36,032 nucleotides of DNA from Acidimicrobiales bacterium (GTDB taxonomy: Bacteria > Actinomycetota > Acidimicrobiia > Acidimicrobiales > SZUA-35), in NCBI GenBank assembly GCA_020630195.1, contig JAHDBV010000046.1, positions 1-36,032 of the forward strand. Reading direction: 5' to 3'. Below, piece after piece: positions 14,148-22,661 of this stretch. Under the pieces are notes generated by a model that saw nothing but the letters and a program-made list of their open reading frames with translations, was not told the origin of the DNA and did no database searches. Position numbers and translations under genes: made by a program. Each line of letters begins with the position of its first letter. Position 1 is the stretch's first letter.

Positions 14148-15089
14148 ATGGTGATTGATGCTGACGTCGCGTTCCTCGCCGAGCTCCAGCCCGTGGCCGA
14201 AGAGCTGCTCGAGAAGCACCTCCGGACCACCAAGGAGTGGCACCCGCACACCCTGGTCCCGTGGAGTCGGGGCCGGGACTTCGAGGACGACTACGAATGG
14301 TCGCCCGAGGAGAGCAACCTCCCGGCCGAGGTGCGCAGCGCCCTGTTCGTCAACCTCCTCACCGAGGACAACCTGCCGTACTACTTCCGTGACATCGAGC
14401 GGATGTTCGGCCGCGACGGCGCCTGGGGCGAGTGGGTCCGCCGGTGGACGGCCGAGGAAGGCCGTCACGCCACGGTCATCCGTGACTACCTCACCGTGAC
14501 CCGGGCGATCGATCCGGTCGCCCTCGAGCGCGGTCGGATGGCGCAGATGAGTGGCGGCGAGGTTCCCGAGCCGGAGTCGGCGTGTGACGGGTTCGTCTAC
14601 GTCACGCTCCAGGAGCTCGCCACCCGGATCTCCCACCGCAACACGGGGGCCATGATCGAGGACAAGGTCGGCTACGACATCATGCGTCGGGTCGCCCAGG
14701 ACGAGAACCATCACTTCCTCTTCTACCGCGATGCCGCCACGGCCGCGCTCGAGATGGACCCCAGCCAGGTGGTCCGGGCGATGGAGCGTCAGGTGATCGG
14801 CTTCGCCATGCCCGGAACCGGCATCCCCGACTTCAACCAGCACGCCAAGGCGATCGCCAACGCCGGCATCTACGACACGATCAACCACTACGACCAGATC
14901 ATCGAACCGATCGTGTTGAAGCACTGGCGCCTCGCCGAACTCGAAGGGCTCGACGCCGAGGCCGAGCAGTCGCGGGAGCGGCTCCTCACCTACATCGGCA
15001 AGATCGGTCGGGTCGCCGACCGCATGCGGGCCCGGCGCGAGAAGGCCGCCGCCGAGGCGGCCGAGAGCGGCGAACTCGCCGGCGTCTGA
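14148..15089 (+). CDS. Acyl-[acyl-carrier-protein] desaturase (soluble diiron)
   Basis: A 313-aa ferritin-like diiron enzyme of the FA_desaturase_2 family (stearoyl-ACP desaturase, mycobacterial DesA1/DesA2), which puts a cis double bond into ACP-bound fatty acids. All six expected ligands can be placed: Glu73 (LTEDNLP), Glu104 and His107 (AEEGRH), Glu156 (LQELATR), Glu186 and His189 (DENHH). The spacing matches the plant enzyme pattern. An Arg/Ala-rich tail follows residue 285. The ATG 14148 start is supported by the TAGGCT box 6 nt away. Its promoter carries an 18-bp palindrome, so it is probably repressed by a fatty-acid-sensing regulator. The next gene follows after 52 bases. Confidence 0.94.
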   Translation: MVIDADVAFLAELQPVAEELLEKHLRTTKEWHPHTLVPWSRGRDFEDDYEWSPEESNLPAEVRSALFVNLLTEDNLPYYFRDIERMFGRDGAWGEWVRRWTAEEGRHATVIRDYLTVTRAIDPVALERGRMAQMSGGEVPEPESACDGFVYVTLQELATRISHRNTGAMIEDKVGYDIMRRVAQDENHHFLFYRDAATAALEMDPSQVVRAMERQVIGFAMPGTGIPDFNQHAKAIANAGIYDTINHYDQIIEPIVLKHWRLAELEGLDAEAEQSRERLLTYIGKIGRVADRMRARREKAAAEAAESGELAGV

Positions 15090-15141
15090 CCGGCCGGAGC
15101 GTTCTCGCCGTCCGGGAGTGATGCCTGCAACACTCGGGTCC

Positions 15142-16497
15142 ATGCACGTCTTCGACGCGGAACTCGAGCAGCTCGCTCACGAGATCGTCCGGTACTCCCT
15201 CGACCGGATCCGCATGACCCCGCCGCTCGACGGCCCCACCGAGCTGGGGCTGCTCGACGGCGCCCCGGCCACCGTGACCCCCGCGGGCATCGGTGGCTCG
15301 ACGGCGCTGCGGGAGTTCGACGAGCGGTTCAGTCGGGCCTGCATCTCGGTCGACCACCCGGGGTATCTGAGCTTCGTGCCGGGAGCCCCGTCGATGGCGT
15401 CGGTGATGTTCGACCTCGTCGTGGGGGCGAGCTCGGTCTACGGCGGTTCCTGGCTGGAGGGTGCCGGGGCCATCCACCTCGAGAACGAGACCCTCCGCTG
15501 GATCGCCGACATCGCCGGGTTCGGGCCGGGGGCCGGCGGGGTCTTCGTGTCCGGCGGCACCGCCGGCAACCTCAGCGCGCTGGCGGCCGCTCGCTGGCGT
15601 CATCGGGATCGGCACGGCGATCGCGGCCGGGCGGTCTTCCTCGCCTCGGCCGAGGCCCACTCCTCGGTGGCCTCCGCGGCCCGGATCATGGACGCCGAGG
15701 TCGTCACCGTGCCGGCCGACGACGATCGTCGGCTCACCGGATCCGCCGTCGAGTCGGTCGTCGCCGCGCTCGATCCGGCGGTGCGGGAGCGGGTCGTGGC
15801 CGTCGTGGCCACCTCGGGGACGACGAACCTCGGGGTCATCGACGATCTCGACGGTCTCGCCACCGTCGCCGAGACCCACGGCTGGTGGTTCCATGTCGAC
15901 GGGGCCTACGGCGCCGCCGCGCTCGCCGCCCCCGAACTCCGGGCCGACTTCGCCGGGCTCGAGCGGGCCGATTCGTTCATCGTCGACCCCCACAAGTGGC
16001 TCTTCGCCCCGTTCGACTGCTGTGCGCTGATCTACGCCGATCCCGACCTCGCCCGCCGCGCCCACACCCAGTCGGCCGGCTACCTCGACGTCCTCACCGA
16101 CAGCGGCGAATGGAACCCGAGCGACTACGCCCATCACCTCTCCCGGCGGGCCCGCGGGCTGCCGTTGTGGTTCTCACTCGCCACCCACGGCACCGACGCC
16201 TACGCCGAGGCGGTGCGAGCCGGTGTCGCCCATGCACGCACCGCCGCCGAACTCATCGACGGCCACGACCGGTGGGACCTCGTGTGGGGGCCGCGGCTGT
16301 CGATCGTGCTGTTCGAGCGTCCGGGATGGGATGCCGACCAGCACCAGGCGTGGAGTGATGCGCTCACCGCCGCCGGCCTCGGGCTGGTCGTGCCGACCAA
16401 GTTCGAGGGCCGCAGTGTCCTGCGGTTCTGTGTGATCAACCCGCTCTCCGACGGCGACGTGCTCCGACGGATCCTCGACTTCGAGGTGCCCGGATGA
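15142..16497 (+). CDS. PLP-dependent group II amino acid decarboxylase
   Basis: A 451-aa enzyme of the aromatic-L-amino-acid/glutamate decarboxylase family (Pyridoxal_deC). The cofactor lysine is Lys285 in VDPHKWLFAPFDCC. Upstream are FVSGGTAGNLSAL (phosphate binding), EAHSSVASAARIM (ring-stacking His region), TSGTTNLGVIDDL and WFHVDGAYGAAAL (Asp for the pyridine N). The substrate is uncertain; the family handles aromatic amino acids, glutamate, cysteine sulfinate and diaminobutyrate. Starts at GTG 15118 and ATG 15121 are in frame, but I prefer ATG 15142, where the conserved domain begins and an AACACT -10-like box stands 7 nt away. It overlaps the next gene by 4 bases. Confidence 0.88.
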   Translation: MHVFDAELEQLAHEIVRYSLDRIRMTPPLDGPTELGLLDGAPATVTPAGIGGSTALREFDERFSRACISVDHPGYLSFVPGAPSMASVMFDLVVGASSVYGGSWLEGAGAIHLENETLRWIADIAGFGPGAGGVFVSGGTAGNLSALAAARWRHRDRHGDRGRAVFLASAEAHSSVASAARIMDAEVVTVPADDDRRLTGSAVESVVAALDPAVRERVVAVVATSGTTNLGVIDDLDGLATVAETHGWWFHVDGAYGAAALAAPELRADFAGLERADSFIVDPHKWLFAPFDCCALIYADPDLARRAHTQSAGYLDVLTDSGEWNPSDYAHHLSRRARGLPLWFSLATHGTDAYAEAVRAGVAHARTAAELIDGHDRWDLVWGPRLSIVLFERPGWDADQHQAWSDALTAAGLGLVVPTKFEGRSVLRFCVINPLSDGDVLRRILDFEVPG

Positions 16498-17204
16498 GCG
16501 ATGAACATCCGACCGAGGAGCAGACCCCACTCGACTCGCTCGGGGTGATCGGGATGCAGACCGTCGAGGTGGGCGACCAGCTCGACCATCTCGAGTTGTT
16601 CACGATGCAGGGACTGCTCACGATCCTGTGGCACGGGCCGGCGGATGCCGAGGAGGTCGTCGTGGCCGTCGGCGGAGCCGCCGGTGGCCTGCTCGGCCCA
16701 CACGACGGCCTCTACCACCGGCTCGGTGTGGCGCTCGCCGCCTCGGGGCGCGGTCTGTTGCGCATGTCGTATCGGCGGCCGAACGATCTGGAGGCGTGTG
16801 TGCACGACACGCTCGCCACCATGGAACTGGCCGGTCGCCACGGCGGGCGACGCTTCGCCGTCCTCGGCCACAGCTTCGGTGGGGCGGTCGCGGTCCGTGC
16901 GGCGGCGCATCTCGAGGCGGCGGTCGTGCCGGCCGTCGTCACGTTCGCCACCCAGTCGGCCGGATGCGAGCGGGCCGACCTGATCGCCGATCGGAACCTG
17001 CTGCTGTTCCACGGCGACGCCGACGTGATCCTGCCCCCGATGGCCTCGGAGATGGTGCGGATGATCGCCGGGACCGGCGAGATGGTGCTGCTCCCGGGCG
17101 CGGATCATCTGCTGCGCCCCGCCGGACCGGTGATGCTCGAGCGATTGCTCACCCACCTGCCGGAGGTGCTGGCGCCGCCGGAGGGCGACGCCGGGGATCA
17201 GTAG
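16494..17204 (+). CDS. Alpha/beta hydrolase
   Basis: A 236-aa alpha/beta-hydrolase-fold protein. The nucleophile elbow is GHSFGG with Ser127, the acid is probably the Asp of LLFHGDADVILPP, and the base is the His of LPGADHLLRP. A glycine-rich VVVAVGGAAGG stretch near residue 57 likely forms the oxyanion region. It resembles dienelactone-hydrolase or serine-aminopeptidase-like small hydrolases; no substrate can be named. There is no signal peptide. ATG 16494 overlaps the decarboxylase stop (ATGA), so the two are co-translated. It meets the opposite-strand gene tail to tail with a 7-base overlap. Confidence 0.85.
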   Translation: MSDEHPTEEQTPLDSLGVIGMQTVEVGDQLDHLELFTMQGLLTILWHGPADAEEVVVAVGGAAGGLLGPHDGLYHRLGVALAASGRGLLRMSYRRPNDLEACVHDTLATMELAGRHGGRRFAVLGHSFGGAVAVRAAAHLEAAVVPAVVTFATQSAGCERADLIADRNLLLFHGDADVILPPMASEMVRMIAGTGEMVLLPGADHLLRPAGPVMLERLLTHLPEVLAPPEGDAGDQ

Positions 17205-17611
17205 CCGAGCAGGCGCTGACGAGCGGCCCGCGACCGCTCCAGCAGATGCGGCGGGATGAGCGCCGCGAGTTCGTTGCCACCACCATCGGCCGCGGCGACC
17301 TCGGCCGGGGCGTCGGCGGCCTGGGCCGCGGCGTTGGCGGCGGCTTCCGCCGCAGCGGCCCGCTCCGTCTCCCGGTCGTGCCAGGCGTCGAGCATCTTCG
17401 GACGCACGAGATCGTCGTGGTCGACCTGGCCGATGAACTCACCGTTCTCGAACCGCACCCAGTACCGGGGCCAGTTGTTCGTGGTGTGGAGGCCGTTGGT
17501 GAGCTTCACCTTGCCCTCGGTGCCCTCGGGCGCGCCGGCGATGTCCCGCACGGTCAGCACGCGCTCGCCCCGGCGGAACGGCGTGTCGAGATCGAGGACC
17601 TTCTTCGGCAT
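17198..17611 (-). CDS. Hypothetical protein with Ala-rich tail
   Basis: I do not recognise a named family. The 137-aa protein has an N-terminal globular part (residues 1-75) rich in beta-prone stretches (RRGERVLTVRDIAGAPEGTEG, WPRYWVRFENGEFIGQV), recalling a small SH3/KOW-like barrel. An Ala/Glu-rich helical linker follows (85-112), then a short C-terminal helix (LIPPHLLERSRAARQRLLG). ATG 17611 is supported by AGGAG 7 bases upstream. A TACCGT box on its strand at 17647-17652 is a possible -10 about 35 bases upstream. Its last codons overlap the convergent hydrolase gene by 7 bases. Confidence 0.7.
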   Translation of the reverse strand: MPKKVLDLDTPFRRGERVLTVRDIAGAPEGTEGKVKLTNGLHTTNNWPRYWVRFENGEFIGQVDHDDLVRPKMLDAWHDRETERAAAAEAAANAAAQAADAPAEVAAADGGGNELAALIPPHLLERSRAARQRLLGY

Positions 17612-17715
17612 CACGGACTCCTGTCGAGGGGTGCGACCGACCGGAAACGGTATCGCCGCGGTCGGGCCGCCGTCGACTCCACGTCGAACGGCGGGGACGG
17701 CCCCGTTCGGCCCGG

Positions 17716-18648
17716 TCAGCCGACGGGGACGAGCGCCACCCGGAACATCCGGTCCCACCGCTTCCCGGTGAGCCACAACGTGTTGGTGTCGGCGTCGAAC
17801 GCGACCCCGTTCAACACGTCGTCGGCGGTGAGCGCGTTGTCGGGTGCGAGTGACGACGCATCGATGGTCGCGGTGACCGCTCCCGTCGTGAGGTCGACGA
17901 CGACGAGGCTCGAGGAGAGCCAGACATTGGCGACGGCGCGGCCGTCGGCGCAGGCGAGCTCGTTCAGCTCGGTCACGGGTTCGCCGTCGAGGGTGACGGT
18001 CACGGTGTCGACCGGTTCGAGGTCGAGGTTGCGGATCGTGAGCGTCGACGAGCCGTTCGAGGTCACCACCCGGTCACCCAGACCGCAGGCGCCCCACACG
18101 GGATCGGCGAACGGGCGCCGGTCGAGCTCGTCGAGGCTCACCGGATCGGCCACGATCACCTCGCCGCCCTCGAGGGTGAACTGGAGCAGCCGGCCGTCGG
18201 CCAGGGCGAGCCCGGTGCCGAACACGTCGTCGGGGAGGGACGCCACGGCGCCGACCACACCGATGGCATCGATGCGCTGGCGTCGGGAGTCGCCGGTGAG
18301 CCCGGTCGACTCCACGAGCGTGCCGTCGTCGAGCAGCACCAGGCCCTGGGTGAAGGCCGTCGGGTCGTGGGGAATGCTCTCGACGAGCTCGACCACATGG
18401 GGTCCGCGGAACCCGTCGAGGCCGGTCGGGGCATCGACGACGGTCGACTGCGGCGTCGCCAACGACGCCTCGGGCTGGGTGGCGGCCGTCGTCGTGGTGG
18501 TGGCCTCGGCTCCCCGGTCGCGCACGGTGGTCTCACCGAGCACCTGGCCGGACGGGGCGACGTCGTCGACGGTGGCGCAGGCGCCGAGTGCGAGCAGCAC
18601 GGCCATGGCGGCCATGCGACCACCCCGGCGCGGAGTTCGAGAGAGCAC
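17716..18648 (-). CDS. Glutaminyl-peptide cyclotransferase-like lipoprotein, catalytic Glu missing
   Basis: A 310-aa exported protein with a lipobox LGAC at Cys24, a Thr-rich linker (50-55) and a five-bladed beta-propeller of the plant/bacterial glutamine cyclotransferase family (PF05096), from HDPTAFTQGL (Gln101) to LWLTGKRWDRMFRV (Lys296). It is a tandem paralog of the next gene. Compared with it, the FGEG motif reads FGTG (Thr145), the Trp of LSW is lost (around 157-159) and GRVWANVW reads GRAVANVW (Val239). These positions match the catalytic Glu and substrate-pocket Trps reported for the papaya enzyme, so activity is doubtful. A GTG start with TAGGGT 6 nt upstream suggests a promoter of its own. 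Confidence 0.85.
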   Translation of the reverse strand: MLSRTPRRGGRMAAMAVLLALGACATVDDVAPSGQVLGETTVRDRGAEATTTTTAATQPEASLATPQSTVVDAPTGLDGFRGPHVVELVESIPHDPTAFTQGLVLLDDGTLVESTGLTGDSRRQRIDAIGVVGAVASLPDDVFGTGLALADGRLLQFTLEGGEVIVADPVSLDELDRRPFADPVWGACGLGDRVVTSNGSSTLTIRNLDLEPVDTVTVTLDGEPVTELNELACADGRAVANVWLSSSLVVVDLTTGAVTATIDASSLAPDNALTADDVLNGVAFDADTNTLWLTGKRWDRMFRVALVPVG

Positions 18649-18654
18649 GGCCGA

Positions 18655-18660
18655 ACCCTA
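18655..18660 (-). promoter_or_regulatory. Putative -10 box overlapping the upstream stop codon
   Basis: TAGGGT on the minus strand lies 6 nt before the GTG start at 18648. Its TAG is the stop codon of the upstream paralog. The downstream lipoprotein may therefore be expressed leaderless as well as by read-through. Confidence 0.45.
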
Positions 18661-19602
18661 CTGGTCGGCGCCGTCGCCACCCGGGAGGATGCGGACCCGA
18701 TGCATCACCGGCCACCGCTTGCCCGTGAGCCAGTAGGTGTCGTCACTCGCCCGGTGGGCGATGCCGTTGAGCACGTCGTCGAGTCCGTCGACCTCGTCGG
18801 GCTTCAGCGAGGCCGCGTCGAGGGTCGCCTCGACGTCGCCGTCGGTCGGGTCGATCCCGAGGATCACGTCGCTCTGCCAGACGTTGGCCCAGACCCGACC
18901 GGCCACACACTCGAGCTCGTTGATGCGGTCGATCGGTTCGCCGTCGAGGGTGACCGACACCCGTCCGGTCTCGGTGAACTCACGATCCCGGAACGTGAGC
19001 TCGTCGGAGCCGTCGGACATGACGAAGCGGGCTCCGTCCCAGCAGAGTCCCCACCCCTCGCCGTCGTAGGAGAAGCGGCGGGTCTCGGAGAGATCGTCGA
19101 GGCGGGCCTCGATGGCCACACCCGACTGCCAGGAGAGCTGCACGACCCGGTCGTCGACGACGGTGATTCCCTCGCCGAACAGCGGTGCGTCGATCTCGAC
19201 GATGCGGGTGACGGCACCGGTCGCCGGGTCGACGAGGCGCCGGTCGGAGGCGCCGGTGAGGCCGGTGCCTTCGAGCAGCGAGCCGTCGGGGGTCAGCTCG
19301 AGCCCCTGGGTGAAGGCGTCGATGTCATGGGGCACCGTCTCGAGGACCTCGAAGGTCAGTTCGCCGGTGAGCGCGGCGGAGCCCGCCTCGACGACCGTGG
19401 TGTCGGGCGCGTCGTCGACGGCGGCGGTCTCCGGTTCGGTCGAGGTGCCCTCCGGGCTCGGTGCCGTGGTCGTCGTCTCCTCCTCCGCGGGCGCGCTCGC
19501 GGCCGTGGTCTCGGTGGCGGCGTCGCCGGCGCTGTCGAGCGTCGAACACGAGGCGGCGAGCAGGGCGAGCGCGGCGACGGTGCCGACGAGGAGACGCCTC
19601 AT
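18658..19602 (-). CDS. Glutaminyl-peptide cyclotransferase-like lipoprotein, active site intact
   Basis: A 314-aa lipoprotein (lipobox AASC, Cys19) with a long low-complexity Thr/Glu/Pro/Ala linker (about 25-75) and a glutamine cyclotransferase beta-propeller. The family turns N-terminal Gln of exported proteins into pyroglutamate. Conserved residues are present: Phe/Gln99 in AFTQGL, Glu144 in FGEGI, Trp158 in LSW, Trp184 in GWGLCWDG, Trp238 in RVWANVW, Lys295 in LTGKRWP. The spacing from Gln99 to Glu144 (45) and on to Trp158 (14) equals the Gln24-Glu69-Trp83 spacing I recall for papaya QC. The start ATG overlaps the stop of the Suc_Fer gene by 4 bases. Confidence 0.9.
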   Translation of the reverse strand: MRRLLVGTVAALALLAASCSTLDSAGDAATETTAASAPAEEETTTTAPSPEGTSTEPETAAVDDAPDTTVVEAGSAALTGELTFEVLETVPHDIDAFTQGLELTPDGSLLEGTGLTGASDRRLVDPATGAVTRIVEIDAPLFGEGITVVDDRVVQLSWQSGVAIEARLDDLSETRRFSYDGEGWGLCWDGARFVMSDGSDELTFRDREFTETGRVSVTLDGEPIDRINELECVAGRVWANVWQSDVILGIDPTDGDVEATLDAASLKPDEVDGLDDVLNGIAHRASDDTYWLTGKRWPVMHRVRILPGGDGADQ

Positions 19603-20555
19603 CGGGCCCGCAGCTCCGAGACCGACCACTCCCGGCCGGGCTTGGCCGGCAGGCCACCGTCGGCACGGCACGCGATGACGGGGATCTCGCGAGCCTCGGT
19701 CACCACGACGTCCCAGCCGGCGTCGGGATCGTCGACGAGCACCGTGTGGGGCCCACGGTCGTCCGACACCTCGACGCGGCGCCGATCGTCGTGGCGGCCG
19801 GTGGCCATCCAGACGGCCCGTTCGGCCACTTGGGCGGCCCCACCCGCCGCGCCCCACCAGCCGCGACACGCCGGGCCGAGCACGGCCGGATCGACCGTGC
19901 CGTCGCGCAGCGCCGGGAGATCGTCGGCGGCGAGGAACGCCCACATGCGGCCGTCGGGGAACGTCAAGGCGGTGGGGGCGAATCGGTGGCCACCGGTGTG
20001 GCTCACCCGATGGACCGCGCCGGCGGGGTAGGCGGCGTCGGCGGCGACGGCGAGGCGTTCACCGTCGGACCCGCAACACACGTCGTGGCTGCCCTGGGTG
20101 CACACGAGCAGCGCCGGTCCGGCCGGTCGGACGTGTCCGTCGCGGCGGGCCGCCAGCCCGTCGAGGCCGTGGTCGATCAGCTCGAGGATCACGTCGGCCA
20201 CGGTCTCGTCGGATCGCGGGCCGTCGAGCACCAGGTGGTCGGTCCCGTCGATCGAGCGTCGCCACAGATGCACCGAGTGGTCGTCGGGGCCGTCGGGCAC
20301 CCGGGCCAGGATCCGGGCCGGGCCGTCCGCCGTGGCCACGGTGCCCGTGATCCCGTCGAGTCGGGGATGGGCGAAGACGGGCTTCGGCCACGGTTTCGGG
20401 ACACTCACCGCCACCACCACGGCCACCGCCAGGGCGGTGCCGCCCGGGTCGACGGCGATCTCACGGGCATGGCTGGCACATCGGGGCGCCGTCCCGCCGG
20501 CCGGGAGGAGGCGCAGTGCGTCGTCGCCGAGCGGCGGTCGGGCGGAGGTGGTCAT
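19599..20555 (-). CDS. Sucrase/ferredoxin-like (Suc_Fer, thioredoxin-like ferredoxin) protein
   Basis: A 318-aa cytosolic protein of the Suc_Fer-like family (PF06999; related to yeast Aim32). It has the signature CTQGSHDVCCG (Cys152, Cys160, Cys161) and then HTGGHRFAPTALTFPDGRMWAFL. In the family two Cys and two His ligate a 2Fe-2S cluster on a thioredoxin-like fold. A further Cys (CRGWWG) lies near residue 230. It is the first gene of an operon with the two cyclotransferase-like lipoproteins (4-base overlap); I see no obvious link in function. ATG 20555 has TAACAT 8 nt upstream. Confidence 0.87.
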   Translation of the reverse strand: MTTSARPPLGDDALRLLPAGGTAPRCASHAREIAVDPGGTALAVAVVVAVSVPKPWPKPVFAHPRLDGITGTVATADGPARILARVPDGPDDHSVHLWRRSIDGTDHLVLDGPRSDETVADVILELIDHGLDGLAARRDGHVRPAGPALLVCTQGSHDVCCGSDGERLAVAADAAYPAGAVHRVSHTGGHRFAPTALTFPDGRMWAFLAADDLPALRDGTVDPAVLGPACRGWWGAAGGAAQVAERAVWMATGRHDDRRRVEVSDDRGPHTVLVDDPDAGWDVVVTEAREIPVIACRADGGLPAKPGREWSVSELRAR

Positions 20556-20563
20556 CGCCGCCG

Positions 20564-20569
20564 ATGTTA
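20564..20569 (-). promoter_or_regulatory. Putative -10 box of the Suc_Fer operon
   Basis: TAACAT on the minus strand, 8 nt before the ATG at 20555, with no ribosome binding site between them. Confidence 0.45.
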
Positions 20570-20630
20570 TGACGCCGGGGGCGTTCGTCCCGAGCGGTGG
20601 TGACGGCCGGTGGGCCCGACGCCCGGCGGC

Positions 20631-20702
20631 TACCGTTTCCGCTTCACACGGCGACCGCCCCACCCGGGGCTCGCCGGATCCGATGTCGGTCGCCGGAGGG
20701 GG
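20631..20702 (+). promoter_or_regulatory. potA leader: -10 box and strong ribosome binding site
   Basis: TACCGT (20631-20636) is a candidate -10 giving a leader of about 65 nt. GGAGGGGG (20695-20702) lies 7 nt before ATG 20710 and decides that start over ATG 20683. The 154 bases between the divergent genes hold nothing else that I can identify. Confidence 0.5.
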
Positions 20703-20709
20703 CACACGC

Positions 20710-21783
20710 ATGTCGACACCAGCGGTGGAGTTCAGCGGTGTGACGAAGCGCTTCGGCGAGGTCGTCGCGGTCGATTCGGTCGATCTCGAGATCGCCGACG
20801 GCGAGTTCTTCGCCCTCCTCGGCCCGTCGGGCTGCGGCAAGACGACGAGCCTGCGGATGATCGCCGGCCTCGACCTGCCCTCGGAAGGGTCGCTGAAGAT
20901 CCACGGCGAGGAGGTCGGCCCGCTTCCGCCGAACAAGCGACCCGTCAACACGGTGTTCCAGAACTACGCCCTGTTCCCGCACCTGACGATCGCCGACAAC
21001 GTCGGCTTCGGCCTGAAGATGCAGAAGGTCGACAAGGCCGAGATCGGCCGGCGGGTGGCCGAGGCCATCGAACTCGTGCAGCTCGGCGGCATGGAACGCC
21101 GCAAGCCCACGCAGCTGTCCGGTGGCCAGCAGCAGCGGGTCGCCCTCGCCCGGGCCCTCGTCAACCGGCCGCGGGTGCTGCTCCTCGACGAGCCGCTCGC
21201 CGCCCTCGACCTGAAGCTCCGCCAGGGCATGCAGAACGAGCTGAAGGCGCTCCAGCGCGAGGTCGGCATCACGTTCGTCTTCGTCACCCACGATCAGGAG
21301 GAGGCCCTCTCGATGGCCGACCGGATCGGTGTGATGGGCGACGCCAAGCTGCTCCAGGTCGGCCGGCCGGAGGAGATCTACGAACAACCGGTCAGCCGGT
21401 TCGTGGCCGACTTCATCGGCCGCTCGAACTTCCTGCCCGGCACCGTGGCCGGCGACGACGCGATCACCCTCGCCAACGGCGCGGCCATCACCGGCCCCAC
21501 CACCGGCCGCTCCGCCGGCACCGCGGTGGACGTCAGCCTCCGGCCCGAACGGGTCCGGCTCGAGGCCCGGGGCGCCGCCCCGGCCGATCGGCCCTCGATC
21601 GACGGCGTCGTGCGCACGGCGACCTTCCTCGGCAACGCGATGGTCTACTCCCTCGGGCTCGACTGGCTGGAGCTCGAAGCCCGCATCGAGAACCGACCGA
21701 GTCAGGCCCGGTTCGCCCCCGGCGACGAGATCTCGGTGTGGTGGCGCGACGACGCCATCGCGGTCGTGGACGGCGGCCGGTGA
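20710..21783 (+). CDS. potA: Spermidine/putrescine ABC importer ATPase
   Basis: ATP-binding subunit of a polyamine importer, 357 aa. Walker A is GPSGCGKTT (about residues 39-47), the Q-loop is NTVFQNYALFPHLT, the signature is LSGGQQQRVALARAL, Walker B is VLLLDEPLAALD and the switch His is in FVTHDQEEAL. After residue about 235 a TOBE regulatory domain follows (SLRPERVRLEARG and TFLGNAMVYSLGL). Assignment to polyamines rests on the full A-B-C-D gene order and the PotD-like binding protein. The stop overlaps potB by 4 bases (GTGA). Confidence 0.95.
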   Translation: MSTPAVEFSGVTKRFGEVVAVDSVDLEIADGEFFALLGPSGCGKTTSLRMIAGLDLPSEGSLKIHGEEVGPLPPNKRPVNTVFQNYALFPHLTIADNVGFGLKMQKVDKAEIGRRVAEAIELVQLGGMERRKPTQLSGGQQQRVALARALVNRPRVLLLDEPLAALDLKLRQGMQNELKALQREVGITFVFVTHDQEEALSMADRIGVMGDAKLLQVGRPEEIYEQPVSRFVADFIGRSNFLPGTVAGDDAITLANGAAITGPTTGRSAGTAVDVSLRPERVRLEARGAAPADRPSIDGVVRTATFLGNAMVYSLGLDWLELEARIENRPSQARFAPGDEISVWWRDDAIAVVDGGR

Positions 21784-22661
21784 CCGACACGGTCCATCCG
21801 CTCACCGCCCACGAGCGGGCTCACGAGTCGGCTGAGTCGCGCCGCGGGTTCCTGCTGGCGCTGCCCGCCTACCTCTATCTCCTCGTCTTCTTCGCGCTGC
21901 CCCTCGCGATCGTCTTCGTCTACTCCTTCGCCACCCGCAACCGCACGGGCGGCACCGATCTCTCCGGGTGGAACCTCGACAGCTACGGCCGTCTCGGCGA
22001 CGAGATCGTCACGCGGGTCGTGATGCGGTCGTTCGGCCTGGCGATGGTCACGACGATCGTGTGCCTGCTGCTCGCGTACCCGTTCGCCTACTTCGTGTCC
22101 ACCCGCCGTCCGGCCGTGCGGGGTCTGCTGCTCGTCGGGGTGATGATCCCGTTCTGGACCAATTTCCTCGTGCGGAACTACGCCTGGCGGGTGTTGCTGT
22201 CGAACGACGGCCCGGTGTCGGAGCTGACCCAGCTGCTCGGGCTCGGTGAGACCCGGATCCTGTTCACCCAGACCGCGGTGGTGCTCGGTCTCGTCTACAG
22301 CTTCCTGCCGTTCATGATCCTGCCCCTCTATGCGTCCCTCGAACGCATCGACGGTCGTCTGGTGGAGGCGTCGAGGGATCTCTACGCCTCGAGTTGGGCG
22401 TCGTTCCGGCGGGTGATCCTGCCGCTGAGTCGTCCGGGTGCGATCGCGGGGTCGATCCTCGTGTTCGTGCCGAGCTTCGGCGCCTACGTGACGCCCGCGA
22501 TTCTCGGTGGCGACAAGAAGCCGCTGCTCGGCTCCTACATCGTGTCGCAGTTCCTGACCGCCCGGAACTGGCCGTTCGGGGCGTCGCTGTCGGCCGTGCT
22601 GATCGTCGTGATGCTCTCGGCCACCCTCGTCTACTTCCGCGCCGGCGGGAGGAACCTGTGA
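21780..22661 (+). CDS. potB: Spermidine/putrescine ABC importer permease (PotB)
   Basis: A 293-aa inner-membrane permease with six core helices. The binding-protein-dependent transport motif that contacts PotA is visible as VEASRDLYASSWASFRRVILPLSRPGAIAGS (EAA loop, about residues 199-229). The N-terminus is cytoplasmic (MTDTVHPLTAHERAHESAESRRG). The GTG start at 21780 is coupled to potA. The TGA stop (22659-22661) shares its A with the ATG of a 43-codon mini-ORF made of a 60-bp repeat. In most pot operons potB leads straight into potC. Confidence 0.94.
   Translation: MTDTVHPLTAHERAHESAESRRGFLLALPAYLYLLVFFALPLAIVFVYSFATRNRTGGTDLSGWNLDSYGRLGDEIVTRVVMRSFGLAMVTTIVCLLLAYPFAYFVSTRRPAVRGLLLVGVMIPFWTNFLVRNYAWRVLLSNDGPVSELTQLLGLGETRILFTQTAVVLGLVYSFLPFMILPLYASLERIDGRLVEASRDLYASSWASFRRVILPLSRPGAIAGSILVFVPSFGAYVTPAILGGDKKPLLGSYIVSQFLTARNWPFGASLSAVLIVVMLSATLVYFRAGGRNL

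Noticed and set aside
15118..15141. GTG 15118 or ATG 15121 as start of the decarboxylase
   Set aside because: The extra residues are not family-like, the purine-rich GGGAG abuts the GTG, and a -10-like box 7 nt before ATG 15142 fits the local leaderless pattern better.
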